Part shown: positions 17,904 through 25,546 of the stretch, piece after piece
Position numbering within the stretch: position 1 is the first letter of the stretch
How the letters are laid out: every line of letters starts with the position of its first letter
Assembly (NCBI GenBank): GCA_039025395.1
Contig: JBCCOK010000012.1
Span: 1 to 64,000 of the forward strand
Direction of reading: 5' to 3'
Length of the DNA: 64,000 nucleotides
From: Hoeflea_A sp039025395
GTDB taxonomy: Bacteria; Pseudomonadota; Alphaproteobacteria; Rhizobiales; Rhizobiaceae
Translations under genes and position numbers: made by a program
Notes under the pieces: model-generated
Seen by the model: only the letters and a program-made list of their open reading frames with translations
Database searches by the model: none
Told to the model about the DNA's origin: nothing

Positions 17904-19976
17904 ATGTCTGGACAGCAGGGAGAAAAAACGCCCGACAGGGAAAACGGCCCACGGTGCATCGCGCTTGTGGGCCCGTTCGGAAGTGGGAAAACGACGGTTC
18001 TTGAAGCAATTCTCGCGCGCACCGGCGCCATCGGCCGGCAGGGAAGCATCGATCAAGGCACGACCGTTGGCGATGCGACTGCCGAGGCCCGCGCTCACGC
18101 GATGAGCGTAGAAGCCAATATTGCCGGTGCGGACTATCACGACGAGCGTTACACCTTTTTCGACACACCCGGTTCCGTGGAATTCCGGAGCGAGGCGGAA
18201 GCGGCATTGGCGGTCGCCGACCTTGCGATTGTTGTCGCAGAGGCTGATGAAAAGAAGCTGCCGGCACTGCAGATGGCGTTGCGGTCGCTTGAGGAACGCA
18301 ACGTTCCTCGCCTGCTTTTCATCAACAAGATCGACAAGTTTCAGGGTAGTGTACGCAGTTTATTGCAAGTTCTGCAGCCGGCCTCGACGGTTCCGCTTGT
18401 TATCCGACAAATTCCCATCTGGAAGAATGGGATTGCCACCGGTTTCATCGATCTCGCGCTTGAACGGGCGCATATCTACCAGGAACACGCCACCAGCGAA
18501 CTGATCGATATACCGACCGACGAAAAGGCCCGGGAAGTCGAAGCACGTTTCGAAATGCTGGAGCAAATCGCCGATTACGACGACGAGCTGATGGAGCAGC
18601 TTTTGGACGATATCAATCCCGAGCAGGATCTGGTCTTCCGCGATCTGGTAAAAGAACTGCAGGCGGGCGACATCTGCCCGGTTTTTATCGGATCGGCGCA
18701 ACATGGCAACGGAATACGGCGTCTTTTGAAGGCACTGCGTCACGAGGCGCCGGGAATATCGCAGACCCGGCAGCGGCTGGGTCTCGATTCGGTGACGGAC
18801 AAGAAATCCCGTCTTCAGGTGGTCAAGACCTTCTACACGCCGCACGGCGGAAAGTTGTCCGTTGCACGCGTCCTCTCTGGGACCGTCGCTGAAGGCGATA
18901 CGATCACGCGGACCGACGGCGCACAGGCGCGGGTGTCAGGTGTGCTCGAACTGATGGGCCTTGATGGCAAGAAGCGCGGGTCGGCGGGACCTGGAGAGAC
19001 GGTCGCACTCAACAAGCTCGATTGTGTCCTGACCGGCGACACGGTGACGGCAGATGGAACCACAGCAAGTGAAATTTGCAGGATCGAGGTTCCGCAACCC
19101 GTCATTGCCCTGCGCGTTGCCGCCAAGGAACGCAAGGATGAGGTTAAGCTCTCCAACGCCCTCAAGCGGCTGAACGAGGAAGATCCCTCGCTGCACGTGA
19201 CATATAATCAGGATACGGGCGAAACCCTGCTTGAGGGACAGGGCGAGATGCATTTGCGGGTGGTTCAGGAGAGGCTGACCGGCAAATACGGTATTCCCGT
19301 CGAAACCGGGACCCCGACGCTGCCCTACAAGGAGACGATACGCCGGTCCACGAGCGTTCGCGGCCGTCATAAGAAGCAGAGCGGCGGACATGGCCAGTTT
19401 GGTGATGTCGTTCTCGATATCCGGCCGCTTGAACGCGGCGAAGGGTTCATTTTTACCGACACGATTTCAGGCGGCGTCGTCCCGAAACAGTACATTCCCT
19501 CCGTGCGTGAGGGCATTCGCGATTACCTTACTTCGGGACCGCTGGGCTTTCCTGTCGTCGATATCGCCGTCAACCTGTCCGACGGTTCATATCATTCGGT
19601 CGACTCTTCAGACCAGGCTTTCCGAATGGCCGGTCAGGTCGCCATGCGCGAAGGTATGCCGCAATGCGATCCGGTACTGCTCGAGCCGATCTGCAAGGTC
19701 GAGGTCTACTGCCCGAATGATGCGACCGCCAAGATCAATGCGATCGTGTCGGGACGGCGCGGTCAATTGCTGGGCTTCGATGCAAGACCCGGATGGGAAG
19801 GCTGGGACGTTGTCAACGCCCTCATGCCGGAAGCCGAAATCCAGGACCTCATTGTCGAACTGCGTTCGGCGACCGCGGGCGTGGCCACCTTTCATAAAGC
19901 TTTCGACCATCTTGCGGAAGTTACAGGCAAGCAGGCAGATATGATTCTGCGGAAGTATGGCAGGCAGGCGGCCTGA
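17904..19976 (+). CDS. Elongation factor G-like GTPase with altered switch regions
   Basis: This 690-residue translational GTPase has the full EF-G domain order: G domain, domain II from about 290, III, IV from about 460, V. The ATG behind GGGAGG is used. The P-loop GPFGSGKT (23-30) and NKID (141-144) are intact. The RGIT switch-I motif of canonical EF-G is absent, and the DTPGH motif reads DTPGS (87-91), so the histidine that activates water is replaced by serine. It belongs to the EF-G-like paralogue group, not the main translocase, and lies outside any str operon. Its role is unknown. Confidence 0.85.
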   Translation: MSGQQGEKTPDRENGPRCIALVGPFGSGKTTVLEAILARTGAIGRQGSIDQGTTVGDATAEARAHAMSVEANIAGADYHDERYTFFDTPGSVEFRSEAEAALAVADLAIVVAEADEKKLPALQMALRSLEERNVPRLLFINKIDKFQGSVRSLLQVLQPASTVPLVIRQIPIWKNGIATGFIDLALERAHIYQEHATSELIDIPTDEKAREVEARFEMLEQIADYDDELMEQLLDDINPEQDLVFRDLVKELQAGDICPVFIGSAQHGNGIRRLLKALRHEAPGISQTRQRLGLDSVTDKKSRLQVVKTFYTPHGGKLSVARVLSGTVAEGDTITRTDGAQARVSGVLELMGLDGKKRGSAGPGETVALNKLDCVLTGDTVTADGTTASEICRIEVPQPVIALRVAAKERKDEVKLSNALKRLNEEDPSLHVTYNQDTGETLLEGQGEMHLRVVQERLTGKYGIPVETGTPTLPYKETIRRSTSVRGRHKKQSGGHGQFGDVVLDIRPLERGEGFIFTDTISGGVVPKQYIPSVREGIRDYLTSGPLGFPVVDIAVNLSDGSYHSVDSSDQAFRMAGQVAMREGMPQCDPVLLEPICKVEVYCPNDATAKINAIVSGRRGQLLGFDARPGWEGWDVVNALMPEAEIQDLIVELRSATAGVATFHKAFDHLAEVTGKQADMILRKYGRQAA

Positions 19977-20214
19977 CCGGACGTTCTTGCGACGAGCGCA
20001 TGGTTCCTTCGGAATGTGGCATTGCTTGCCTTCGGCTGTGTTCGTTCAACGTTTGGATCTCACCGCGGGCACTAACGTTATTGCCGCGGATTTCAGTTTG
20101 CGCGAACACGGGCCGGGTCAAGACGGTGCACAATCCATGCAAAGACGGATGGCAAACTCCGTGACGGCGGTCGAACGGTCGCCATGAGATCGATCAGCCG
20201 GATGGAAAAATGGG

Positions 20215-20796
20215 TCAGGTCCGCAGACCGAGCCAGTTCGATTCGTCCGGTATCCGCATTTTTGCGGAAAGAGTGAACTGGTAACAGCCGAACGCAACGG
20301 TAACGATGGTCGAGATCAGCTTGAAATACGCCCATACATTTTCGGTATGACCCAGCCGAAAATATTCGTTCAGCGCCGCCAGGAGAACAAAAAACAGGCC
20401 CCATCGCAACGACAGGATACGCCATGCCTCATCGGTAATGGCAAACACCCGCTCGAACAGAAACTTTAACAGGAGGAACCGGAATAAACGACTTCCCAAA
20501 AGAATCACGGCCATGATCGAGTTCAGAATCGTGTCCGAAATCTGGAAATAGGTATTGTTGCCCGTGAGAATGCTAGGAACGGAAAAAATCAGAAGCGCAA
20601 CCGTACTGATTACGGCAAACCGCGGAACTGCGCGGCCAATCCCGTAGGACAAGGCCAGTAGCAGAAGAACCATCAAGGTCATGACAATCAGACCGGCCGC
20701 AAAGCTGTACAGTTGCTGTACAACGAAAAAGGCGAGGACGGGCAGGAATTCTTCGAATGCGCTGAACAGCCAAGGCATGTCGGCATTATTAACCAC
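20215..20796 (-). CDS. YciB/IspZ-type inner-membrane protein
   Basis: This 193-residue protein is almost entirely hydrophobic with about five membrane helices. The C-terminal half contains the YciB/intracellular septation protein A signature: DEAWRILSLRWGLFF, a LAALNEYF stretch and WAYFK. YciB proteins influence envelope synthesis and division. It is divergent from the reaction-centre operon, and the two starts are 318 bp apart. The N-terminus is less conserved, so it may be a divergent paralogue. A role in photosynthetic membrane shape is only a guess from position. Confidence 0.75.
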   Translation of the reverse strand: MVNNADMPWLFSAFEEFLPVLAFFVVQQLYSFAAGLIVMTLMVLLLLALSYGIGRAVPRFAVISTVALLIFSVPSILTGNNTYFQISDTILNSIMAVILLGSRLFRFLLLKFLFERVFAITDEAWRILSLRWGLFFVLLAALNEYFRLGHTENVWAYFKLISTIVTVAFGCYQFTLSAKMRIPDESNWLGLRT

Positions 20797-20928
20797 TCAG
20801 CGAGCGGCAAGAAAGGCCGTCAAATTGCCGCTGACGTATTTTTTCAACGATTTACGGGACGCTCTCCACACATTCTCACCTGTCTGAACAACAGTTTCAG
20901 CGGTGCGGCAAATAATGCATTGAATTTG

Positions 20929-20972
20929 TGTCAAACAAAGTTGACAATTTTAGCTGTCAACATAAAATGACA
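20929..20972 (+). promoter_or_regulatory. Tandem PpsR/CrtJ-type operators
   Basis: Two perfect TGTC-N10-GACA palindromes (consensus TGT-N12-ACA) lie at 20929-20946 and 20955-20972, separated by exactly 8 bp. This matches the known architecture of CrtJ/PpsR sites in purple-bacterial photosynthesis promoters such as bchC. The first covers the -35 and the second the -10 of the promoter, so binding should block transcription of pufL-pufM-puhBC in oxygen or light. The repressor gene is not in the window. Confidence 0.85.
20941..20968 (+). promoter_or_regulatory. Promoter of the reaction-centre operon
   Basis: A consensus TTGACA at 20941-20946 and TAAAAT at 20963-20968 are 16 bp apart, a good housekeeping-sigma promoter. 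The predicted start is near 20975, giving a leader of about 140 nt before pufL. Both elements lie inside the two PpsR-type palindromes. Confidence 0.65.
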
Positions 20973-20975
20973 GAT

Positions 20976-21114
20976 CAATCGAGGTCTACGGATGCGCGCG
21001 AACGTGACAGGGATGTCACTGCTGCCCCGGCAAGAGACCGGGCGTCCGAACTGAAGCCGCTGCCGCTGGCCAGGCAGCGGGAATGTGATCCCGGAAGGGA
21101 GGAAGGAGCCAAGC
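20976..21114 (+). other. pufL leader with two hairpins and a possible 20-codon peptide
   Basis: The leader contains two hairpins. One is at 21004-21019, a 6-bp stem GTGACA/TGTCAC with a 4-nt loop. The other is at 21057-21080, an 8-bp stem CCGCTGCC/GGCAGCGG with an 8-nt loop. A 20-codon frame at 20992-21054 has GAGGT six bases upstream and spans the first hairpin. The strong pufL site AAGGAG at 21103-21108 follows the second. In other purple bacteria pufBA occupy this position; they are missing here. Regulation by the leader is an inference. Confidence 0.45.
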
Positions 21115-21948
21115 ATGGCCTTGCTTAGTTTCGAGCGAAAATACCGCGTCCGTGGTGGCACATTGTTGGGCGGCGACCTTTTCGATTTCTGGTTCGGTCC
21201 TTTCTATGTCGGGTTTTTCGGCATCACGACCATCTTTTGTACGGTGCTTGGCACGGCGATCATCATCTACGCTGCAGCGCTTGGGCCGACGTGGAACATC
21301 TGGCTGATCAGCATCGATCCCCCGGCCATTGAATACAAGTTGGGGCTAGCGCCGTTGCGCGAAGGCGGTTTCTGGCAATTGATCACCATTTTGGCGATGG
21401 GCGCCTTCGTGTCATGGGCGTTGCGGGAGGTTGAAATCTGCCGCAAGCTGGGCATTGGATACCATGTGCCCTTCGCTTTTAGTATCGCCATTCTAGCATT
21501 TGCGACGCTGAACATTTTCCGTCCGTTCATGCTGGGTGCCTGGGGTCACGGATTTCCGTACGGGATATTCAGCCATCTCAACTGGGTTTGGGCGACGGGA
21601 TATCAGTATGGAAACTTCCACTACAATCCGCTGCATATGGTGGCCATAACGTTTTTCTTCACGACAACGCTGGCTCTGGCGCTTCACGGCGGAGCTATAC
21701 TTTCCGCCGCAAACCCGCAGCGCGGCCAGGAGGTCAAGACCCCGGAACACGAAGATACCTATTTCCGCGATACGATCGGCTATTCGATCGGGCCGCTGGG
21801 CATCCACAGGCTTGGCGTGTTCCTGGCACTGTCTTCAGGCTTCTGGAGCGCTGCGTGCATCATCATCAGCGGACCGCCAATATGGAGCGGATCATGGATC
21901 GAATGGTGGGAGAACATTCGTGATTGGCTAACGTGGGGAGGCGCATAG
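21115..21948 (+). CDS. pufL: Photosynthetic reaction centre L subunit
   Basis: This 277-residue, five-helix membrane protein binds half of the reaction-centre pigments and QA/QB-side cofactors of a type II reaction centre. It aligns without gaps to the Rhodobacter sphaeroides L chain over the cofactor regions (numbering +1 because Met is counted). The bacteriochlorophyll ligands His154 and His174, special-pair hydrogen-bond His169, iron ligands His191 and His231, proton-path Glu213/Asp214 and pheophytin-contact Glu105 are all present. The protein therefore looks functional. It is the first gene of the operon; no light-harvesting genes precede it. Confidence 0.97.
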   Translation: MALLSFERKYRVRGGTLLGGDLFDFWFGPFYVGFFGITTIFCTVLGTAIIIYAAALGPTWNIWLISIDPPAIEYKLGLAPLREGGFWQLITILAMGAFVSWALREVEICRKLGIGYHVPFAFSIAILAFATLNIFRPFMLGAWGHGFPYGIFSHLNWVWATGYQYGNFHYNPLHMVAITFFFTTTLALALHGGAILSAANPQRGQEVKTPEHEDTYFRDTIGYSIGPLGIHRLGVFLALSSGFWSAACIIISGPPIWSGSWIEWWENIRDWLTWGGA

Positions 21949-22005
21949 GCGCCTCGCCCGAAAAACACTTGCTTGCGGGCAACGCCCGACCGAAGGAGAG
22001 GTCAA

Positions 22006-23085
22006 ATGGCCGGTTTTACAACAATTTACAGCCGCTTGCAGGCTGAGGGCCCACTGGACCCAGGTGTCGGAATCGGAAGGGAAACCGAGTTTCGCACACT
22101 TGCGCCGCGGCGCAGCTACTGGATGGGCAAGATCGGAAACTCTCAGATCGGACCCATTTACCTCGGTTATCTGGGGACCGTTTCGATCATCTTCTTCGCA
22201 GTCGGCTTCATCATTATCGGCCTTAACATGGCCGCCTCGGTTAACTGGAGCCCGGTGCTTTTTGTACGCGACTTCTTCTGGTTGACACTCGACCCGCCAC
22301 TTGAAGAGCATGGCCTGAAGATTATGCCACCCATGAACGAAGGCGGGTGGTTTTTGATGGCAGGCTTCTTCATTACAATATCGATTATTCTTTGGTGGGT
22401 TCGCATGTATCGGCGGGCGCTTGCGCTCGGGCTTGGAACGCACGTTTGCTGGGCTTTCGCCTCGGCAATCTGGCTGTTTCTGGTGCTTGGATTTATTCGC
22501 CCGGTCTTGATGGGCAGTTGGCATCATGCCGTGCCATACGGGATCTTTACCCATCTGGACTGGACAAACAATTTCTCGATCGAATGGGGTAACCTTTTCT
22601 GGAACCCGTTCCACTGCCTGTCGATTGTATTCTTATATGGTTCGGTTCTGCTATTTGCGATGCACGGCGCAACGATCCTGTCGGTGGTCAAATATGGCGG
22701 CGACCGGGAGATCGAGCAGATCACCGATCGCGGCACCGCCTCCGAGCGGGCTGCGCTTTTCTGGCGCTGGACGATGGGCTTCAACGCCTCGATGGAATCG
22801 ATTCACCGCTGGGCATGGTGGTTTGCCGTCCTGACGACGCTGACCGGCGGTATCGGCATATTGATCACCGGTACACTTGTCGAAGACTGGACCGAATGGG
22901 GCCAGATCCACGGAATCGTCCCGGTCGACTTCGATTGGTGGCCTGAAACCCCGGATTCGACTGTTTCTTCCTGGGGCGTTGAGGAGGCTGCCGTTGAAGT
23001 TGAGGTCGAAGTTATCGAGACCGTTAACGGTGAAACGACAGGAAATGGGGACACCGCTGGTGAAAGCGGTGAAGTCACAGAATGA
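22006..23085 (+). CDS. pufM: Photosynthetic reaction centre M subunit with acidic C-terminal tail
   Basis: This 359-residue partner of PufL starts at the ATG behind GGAGAGG; an in-frame ATG 33 bp upstream adds an odd basic leader. Ligands match the R. sphaeroides M chain with +1 numbering: bacteriochlorophyll His183 and His203, iron His220, Glu235 and His267, plus Tyr211 and QA-pocket Trp253. M chains usually end soon after the HGIVPVD region. Here a tail of about 52 residues (308-359) follows, with 15 acidic and no basic residues, including the run EVEVEVIE. By the known topology it should be periplasmic. No cytochrome subunit gene (pufC) follows. Its stop overlaps the next start (ATGA). Confidence 0.97.
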   Translation: MAGFTTIYSRLQAEGPLDPGVGIGRETEFRTLAPRRSYWMGKIGNSQIGPIYLGYLGTVSIIFFAVGFIIIGLNMAASVNWSPVLFVRDFFWLTLDPPLEEHGLKIMPPMNEGGWFLMAGFFITISIILWWVRMYRRALALGLGTHVCWAFASAIWLFLVLGFIRPVLMGSWHHAVPYGIFTHLDWTNNFSIEWGNLFWNPFHCLSIVFLYGSVLLFAMHGATILSVVKYGGDREIEQITDRGTASERAALFWRWTMGFNASMESIHRWAWWFAVLTTLTGGIGILITGTLVEDWTEWGQIHGIVPVDFDWWPETPDSTVSSWGVEEAAVEVEVEVIETVNGETTGNGDTAGESGEVTE

Positions 23086-24254
23086 GATCGTCTGCCGCAC
23101 TGACACTTGAAAAGGGTATTCATGAGCCCGCCGGGCGGGCTGCTCGCAGCCGGGTTAACAGGGTCAACCGGCCGTTAGGCCTACCGGCGCCGCTTCCTGC
23201 GGGTGAACGGGTTGTCTGGCAAGGTAACCCCAGCTTCATCAGTTATGCGCAAGAGATATATCCGGTACGCCTGATCGCGGCCTATTTTGTCATTGTCGCA
23301 GCATGGAGCGTTCTTGTTATGCTGCAAGACGGCTACGGCGCGGGATATGCCGTGGCGTCGCTTGCGTTTGCATTGATCAGCGGCGGGATCGTCTTGGGCA
23401 TTCTCGGCCTGATCGCCTGGCTGGGCGCGCGCACAACCGTTTACACGATCACCAACCGACGCGTTCTCATGCGTATCGGCATAGCGCTGACGAAGACGAT
23501 CGATATTCCGTTCAGGACGATCAGATGCATCGATCTTAGCGCAAAGAAGAACGGCACCGGCAATATCTCGCTCCAGACAGGCGGCAGTACGACCCTGCCC
23601 TATCTTATGCTGTGGCCTCATGTGCGCCCATGGCGACTGCGTCGGCCTGAACCGATGCTGAGAGCTGTTCCGGACGCTGAAACGGTTGCGCAACGCCTCG
23701 CCGCGGGCGTAGCAGAGGCGAGTGAAACCGAGGCGGCAGAAATCGATACGCCGCAGCCGGAGGCGCATGACACGCCTACTGGAGCCGAAGACGATTTCGA
23801 AGCCGCGCGGCGACGGAGAATGCGCGTACCGCTGCTCGCAGCAGCTTCCTTGCCGGTTTTAGCGGTCATCATCGTAGCGCTGGCTCAGCTTGGAATCATT
23901 GCAGCCGAGAGGCCGAGTGATCTACGTTCGCCTGCGAGTGTGCACAACGTCACATTCGAAGATATAGGCGGACAGCGGCTTGCCATTAAGGACGCAGAAC
24001 TCGGCACCACAATGGCCGTCGTCGAACCAGGCAAGGACGGCCTCGTTCGCAATGCCGTGCGCGGGCTCAACCGGGGCCGAACGCAAAACAACCTTGCGCC
24101 GACCACGACCTATCAGGTTGTTTTCTGGGATGACGGACGGATCACGCTTTCGGACCTTGAAGCGGAACGGCACATTCCATTGAGTTCCTTCGCCTTGACG
24201 ACGAGCAACGCGCTGGATGCGCTTTTGGCAATGAACAACGCTGCAGATCTGTAA
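23082..24254 (+). CDS. PuhB–PuhC fusion, reaction-centre assembly protein
   Basis: This 390-residue protein joins two assembly factors that are normally separate genes after puhA. Residues 31-215 match PuhB: LPAPLPAGERVVWQG (34-48), at least two membrane helices (about 62-82 and 88-114), a bacterial PH-like domain with YTITNRRVLMRIG, and LWPHVRPW (177-184). A charged linker (210-248) leads to a PuhC part: one membrane helix (249-271) and a periplasmic domain with GKDGLVRNAVRGLNR and FWDDGRITLSD. The start overlaps the pufM stop by four bases, so the fusion is probably translationally coupled to the subunit it helps to assemble. Confidence 0.88.
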   Translation: MRSSAALTLEKGIHEPAGRAARSRVNRVNRPLGLPAPLPAGERVVWQGNPSFISYAQEIYPVRLIAAYFVIVAAWSVLVMLQDGYGAGYAVASLAFALISGGIVLGILGLIAWLGARTTVYTITNRRVLMRIGIALTKTIDIPFRTIRCIDLSAKKNGTGNISLQTGGSTTLPYLMLWPHVRPWRLRRPEPMLRAVPDAETVAQRLAAGVAEASETEAAEIDTPQPEAHDTPTGAEDDFEAARRRRMRVPLLAAASLPVLAVIIVALAQLGIIAAERPSDLRSPASVHNVTFEDIGGQRLAIKDAELGTTMAVVEPGKDGLVRNAVRGLNRGRTQNNLAPTTTYQVVFWDDGRITLSDLEAERHIPLSSFALTTSNALDALLAMNNAADL

Positions 24255-24495
24255 GTCAGCTCAGAAGCGTCGTCCGTTTCGTTTGGTCTGACCTTTTCTT
24301 ATGCCGCCCGTGCGCCGATGACATTCGAAAGGCCCGTGCGTAAGGAAATGGCTATTCACAATTTAGATGACGCTGACGGGCCCTACCCCAATTATCACAG
24401 ACCGAAGCCTACTTGACACACCGCCTGATGCATGGCCCTATTTTGCACTGCACAAACCAGATTATAATCATTGCAAACAAGATGGGGAGCCACGC
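24255..24495 (+). promoter_or_regulatory. Intergenic region with likely promoter of the ABC importer
   Basis: A perfect TATAAT lies at 24463-24468, 27 bp before the start codon of the binding protein, with only weak -35 candidates (TTTGCA-like at 24442). A TTGACA at 24413-24418 is too far upstream to pair with it. The thiamine riboswitch hallmark CTGAGA is absent. No clear terminator for the reaction-centre operon is seen. Confidence 0.4.
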
Positions 24496-25506
24496 ATGTA
24501 CAAGACAATCGCGCTGGCATTGTTGACGGTTCTGGCGTTTGCCGGACACGGCAATGCGCAGTCAACCAAAATTCAATTTGCGCTCGACTGGAAATTCGAA
24601 GGCCCGAGCGCGGCCTACTTCGCGGCTATCGACAACGGGCATTTCGCAGCCGAAGGCCTCGATGTCGAGATCGCGCCGGGCAAGGGTTCGCTTGATGCGA
24701 TTCCGAAGGTGGCGACGGGTGCCTTTCCGGTGGGATTTGCCGACATCAACAGTCTGATCAAGTTTCTCGACCAAAATCCGGGAGCGCCGGTCAAAGCCGT
24801 CATGATGATCTACGACAAACCGCCTTTCGCGGTTGTTGGCCGTGTCTCTCAGGGTGTTGCGAGTCCCAAAGATCTGGAGGGAAAAACCCTTGGCGCCCCA
24901 CCTCCTGATGGCGCGTGGGCTCAGTTCCCGGCCTTTGCCTCGGCCAACAACATCAACAAGGAAGCTGTCACGGTAGAACCGGTCGGCTTTCCGACACGAG
25001 AGCCGATGTTGGCGGAAGGCAAGGTCGACGCCATTACCGGCTTTTCGTTTTCCAGCTACCTCAACCTCGTCCGGCTAGGCGTTCCCGAATCGGATATCTC
25101 CGTAATTCTGATGGCAGACCACGGACTGTCGCTCTACGGCAATGCGATCATTGTAAACACCGAATTTGCGGCGTCGAACCCGGAGGTTGTCAAAGGTTTT
25201 CTGCGCGGTGTTTCCAAGGGTTGGAAAGATGCGATCGCTGACCCGAAAGGCAGCGTGGAATTGATTGCCAAACGCAATCCGGCGCTCGACGTGGATCTTG
25301 AGACACGCCGGCTCCAGCTTTGCATTGATGCAAACGTTGTTACGGATTTCACGAAAGCCAACGGTATGGGCAACATCGATGCGGCGCGATTTGCCAAGTC
25401 AATGGACCAACTCGCGGAAACTTATGAGTTCAAGACTCCGCCTGACACGACACTCTACTTCACCGGGGAGTTTCTTCCTGCCGCGTCTGAGCGGATGCTG
25501 AACTAG
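24496..25506 (+). CDS. ABC transporter substrate-binding protein, NMT1/THI5-like
   Basis: This 336-residue periplasmic protein starts with a signal peptide (MYKTIALALLTVLAFAGHGNA), preceded by GGGGAG. An in-frame ATG 129 bp upstream lies before the TATAAT and is unlikely. The mature part begins IQFALDWKFEGPSAAYFAA, typical of the THI5/NMT1/SsuA fold that captures pyrimidine precursors, sulfonates or similar small molecules. A SYLNLVRLGVP region and GFADINSL contribute to the pocket. The ligand cannot be assigned. It heads an ABC operon. Confidence 0.85.
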   Translation: MYKTIALALLTVLAFAGHGNAQSTKIQFALDWKFEGPSAAYFAAIDNGHFAAEGLDVEIAPGKGSLDAIPKVATGAFPVGFADINSLIKFLDQNPGAPVKAVMMIYDKPPFAVVGRVSQGVASPKDLEGKTLGAPPPDGAWAQFPAFASANNINKEAVTVEPVGFPTREPMLAEGKVDAITGFSFSSYLNLVRLGVPESDISVILMADHGLSLYGNAIIVNTEFAASNPEVVKGFLRGVSKGWKDAIADPKGSVELIAKRNPALDVDLETRRLQLCIDANVVTDFTKANGMGNIDAARFAKSMDQLAETYEFKTPPDTTLYFTGEFLPAASERMLN

Positions 25507-25514
25507 ATTATAAA

Positions 25515-25539
25515 GCCGGCGGCAGCATTTGCCGCCGGC
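25515..25539 (+). repeat. Intercistronic hairpin in the ABC operon
   Basis: A perfect 10-bp inverted repeat (GCCGGCGGCA/TGCCGCCGGC) with a 5-nt loop follows the binding-protein stop. There is no T-run, so it is not an intrinsic terminator. Hairpins here often stabilise the upstream message, giving more binding protein than ATPase and permease. Confidence 0.6.
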
Positions 25540-25546
25540 AACTGGT

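Noticed and set aside
20920..20934. FNR-like TTGA…TCAA upstream of pufL
   Set aside because: The spacer is 7 bp, not 6, so it does not fit FNR/FixK; the overlapping PpsR palindrome explains the bases better.
20797..21114. Search for pufB/pufA (LH1 beta and alpha) upstream of pufL
   Set aside because: No frame encodes the short single-helix LH1 proteins; the only short frame (20 codons at 20992-21054) has no membrane helix.
24255..24495. Thiamine (TPP) riboswitch before the THI5-like binding protein
   Set aside because: The hallmark CTGAGA element and the second conserved domain are absent, and the predicted leader is only about 20 nt.
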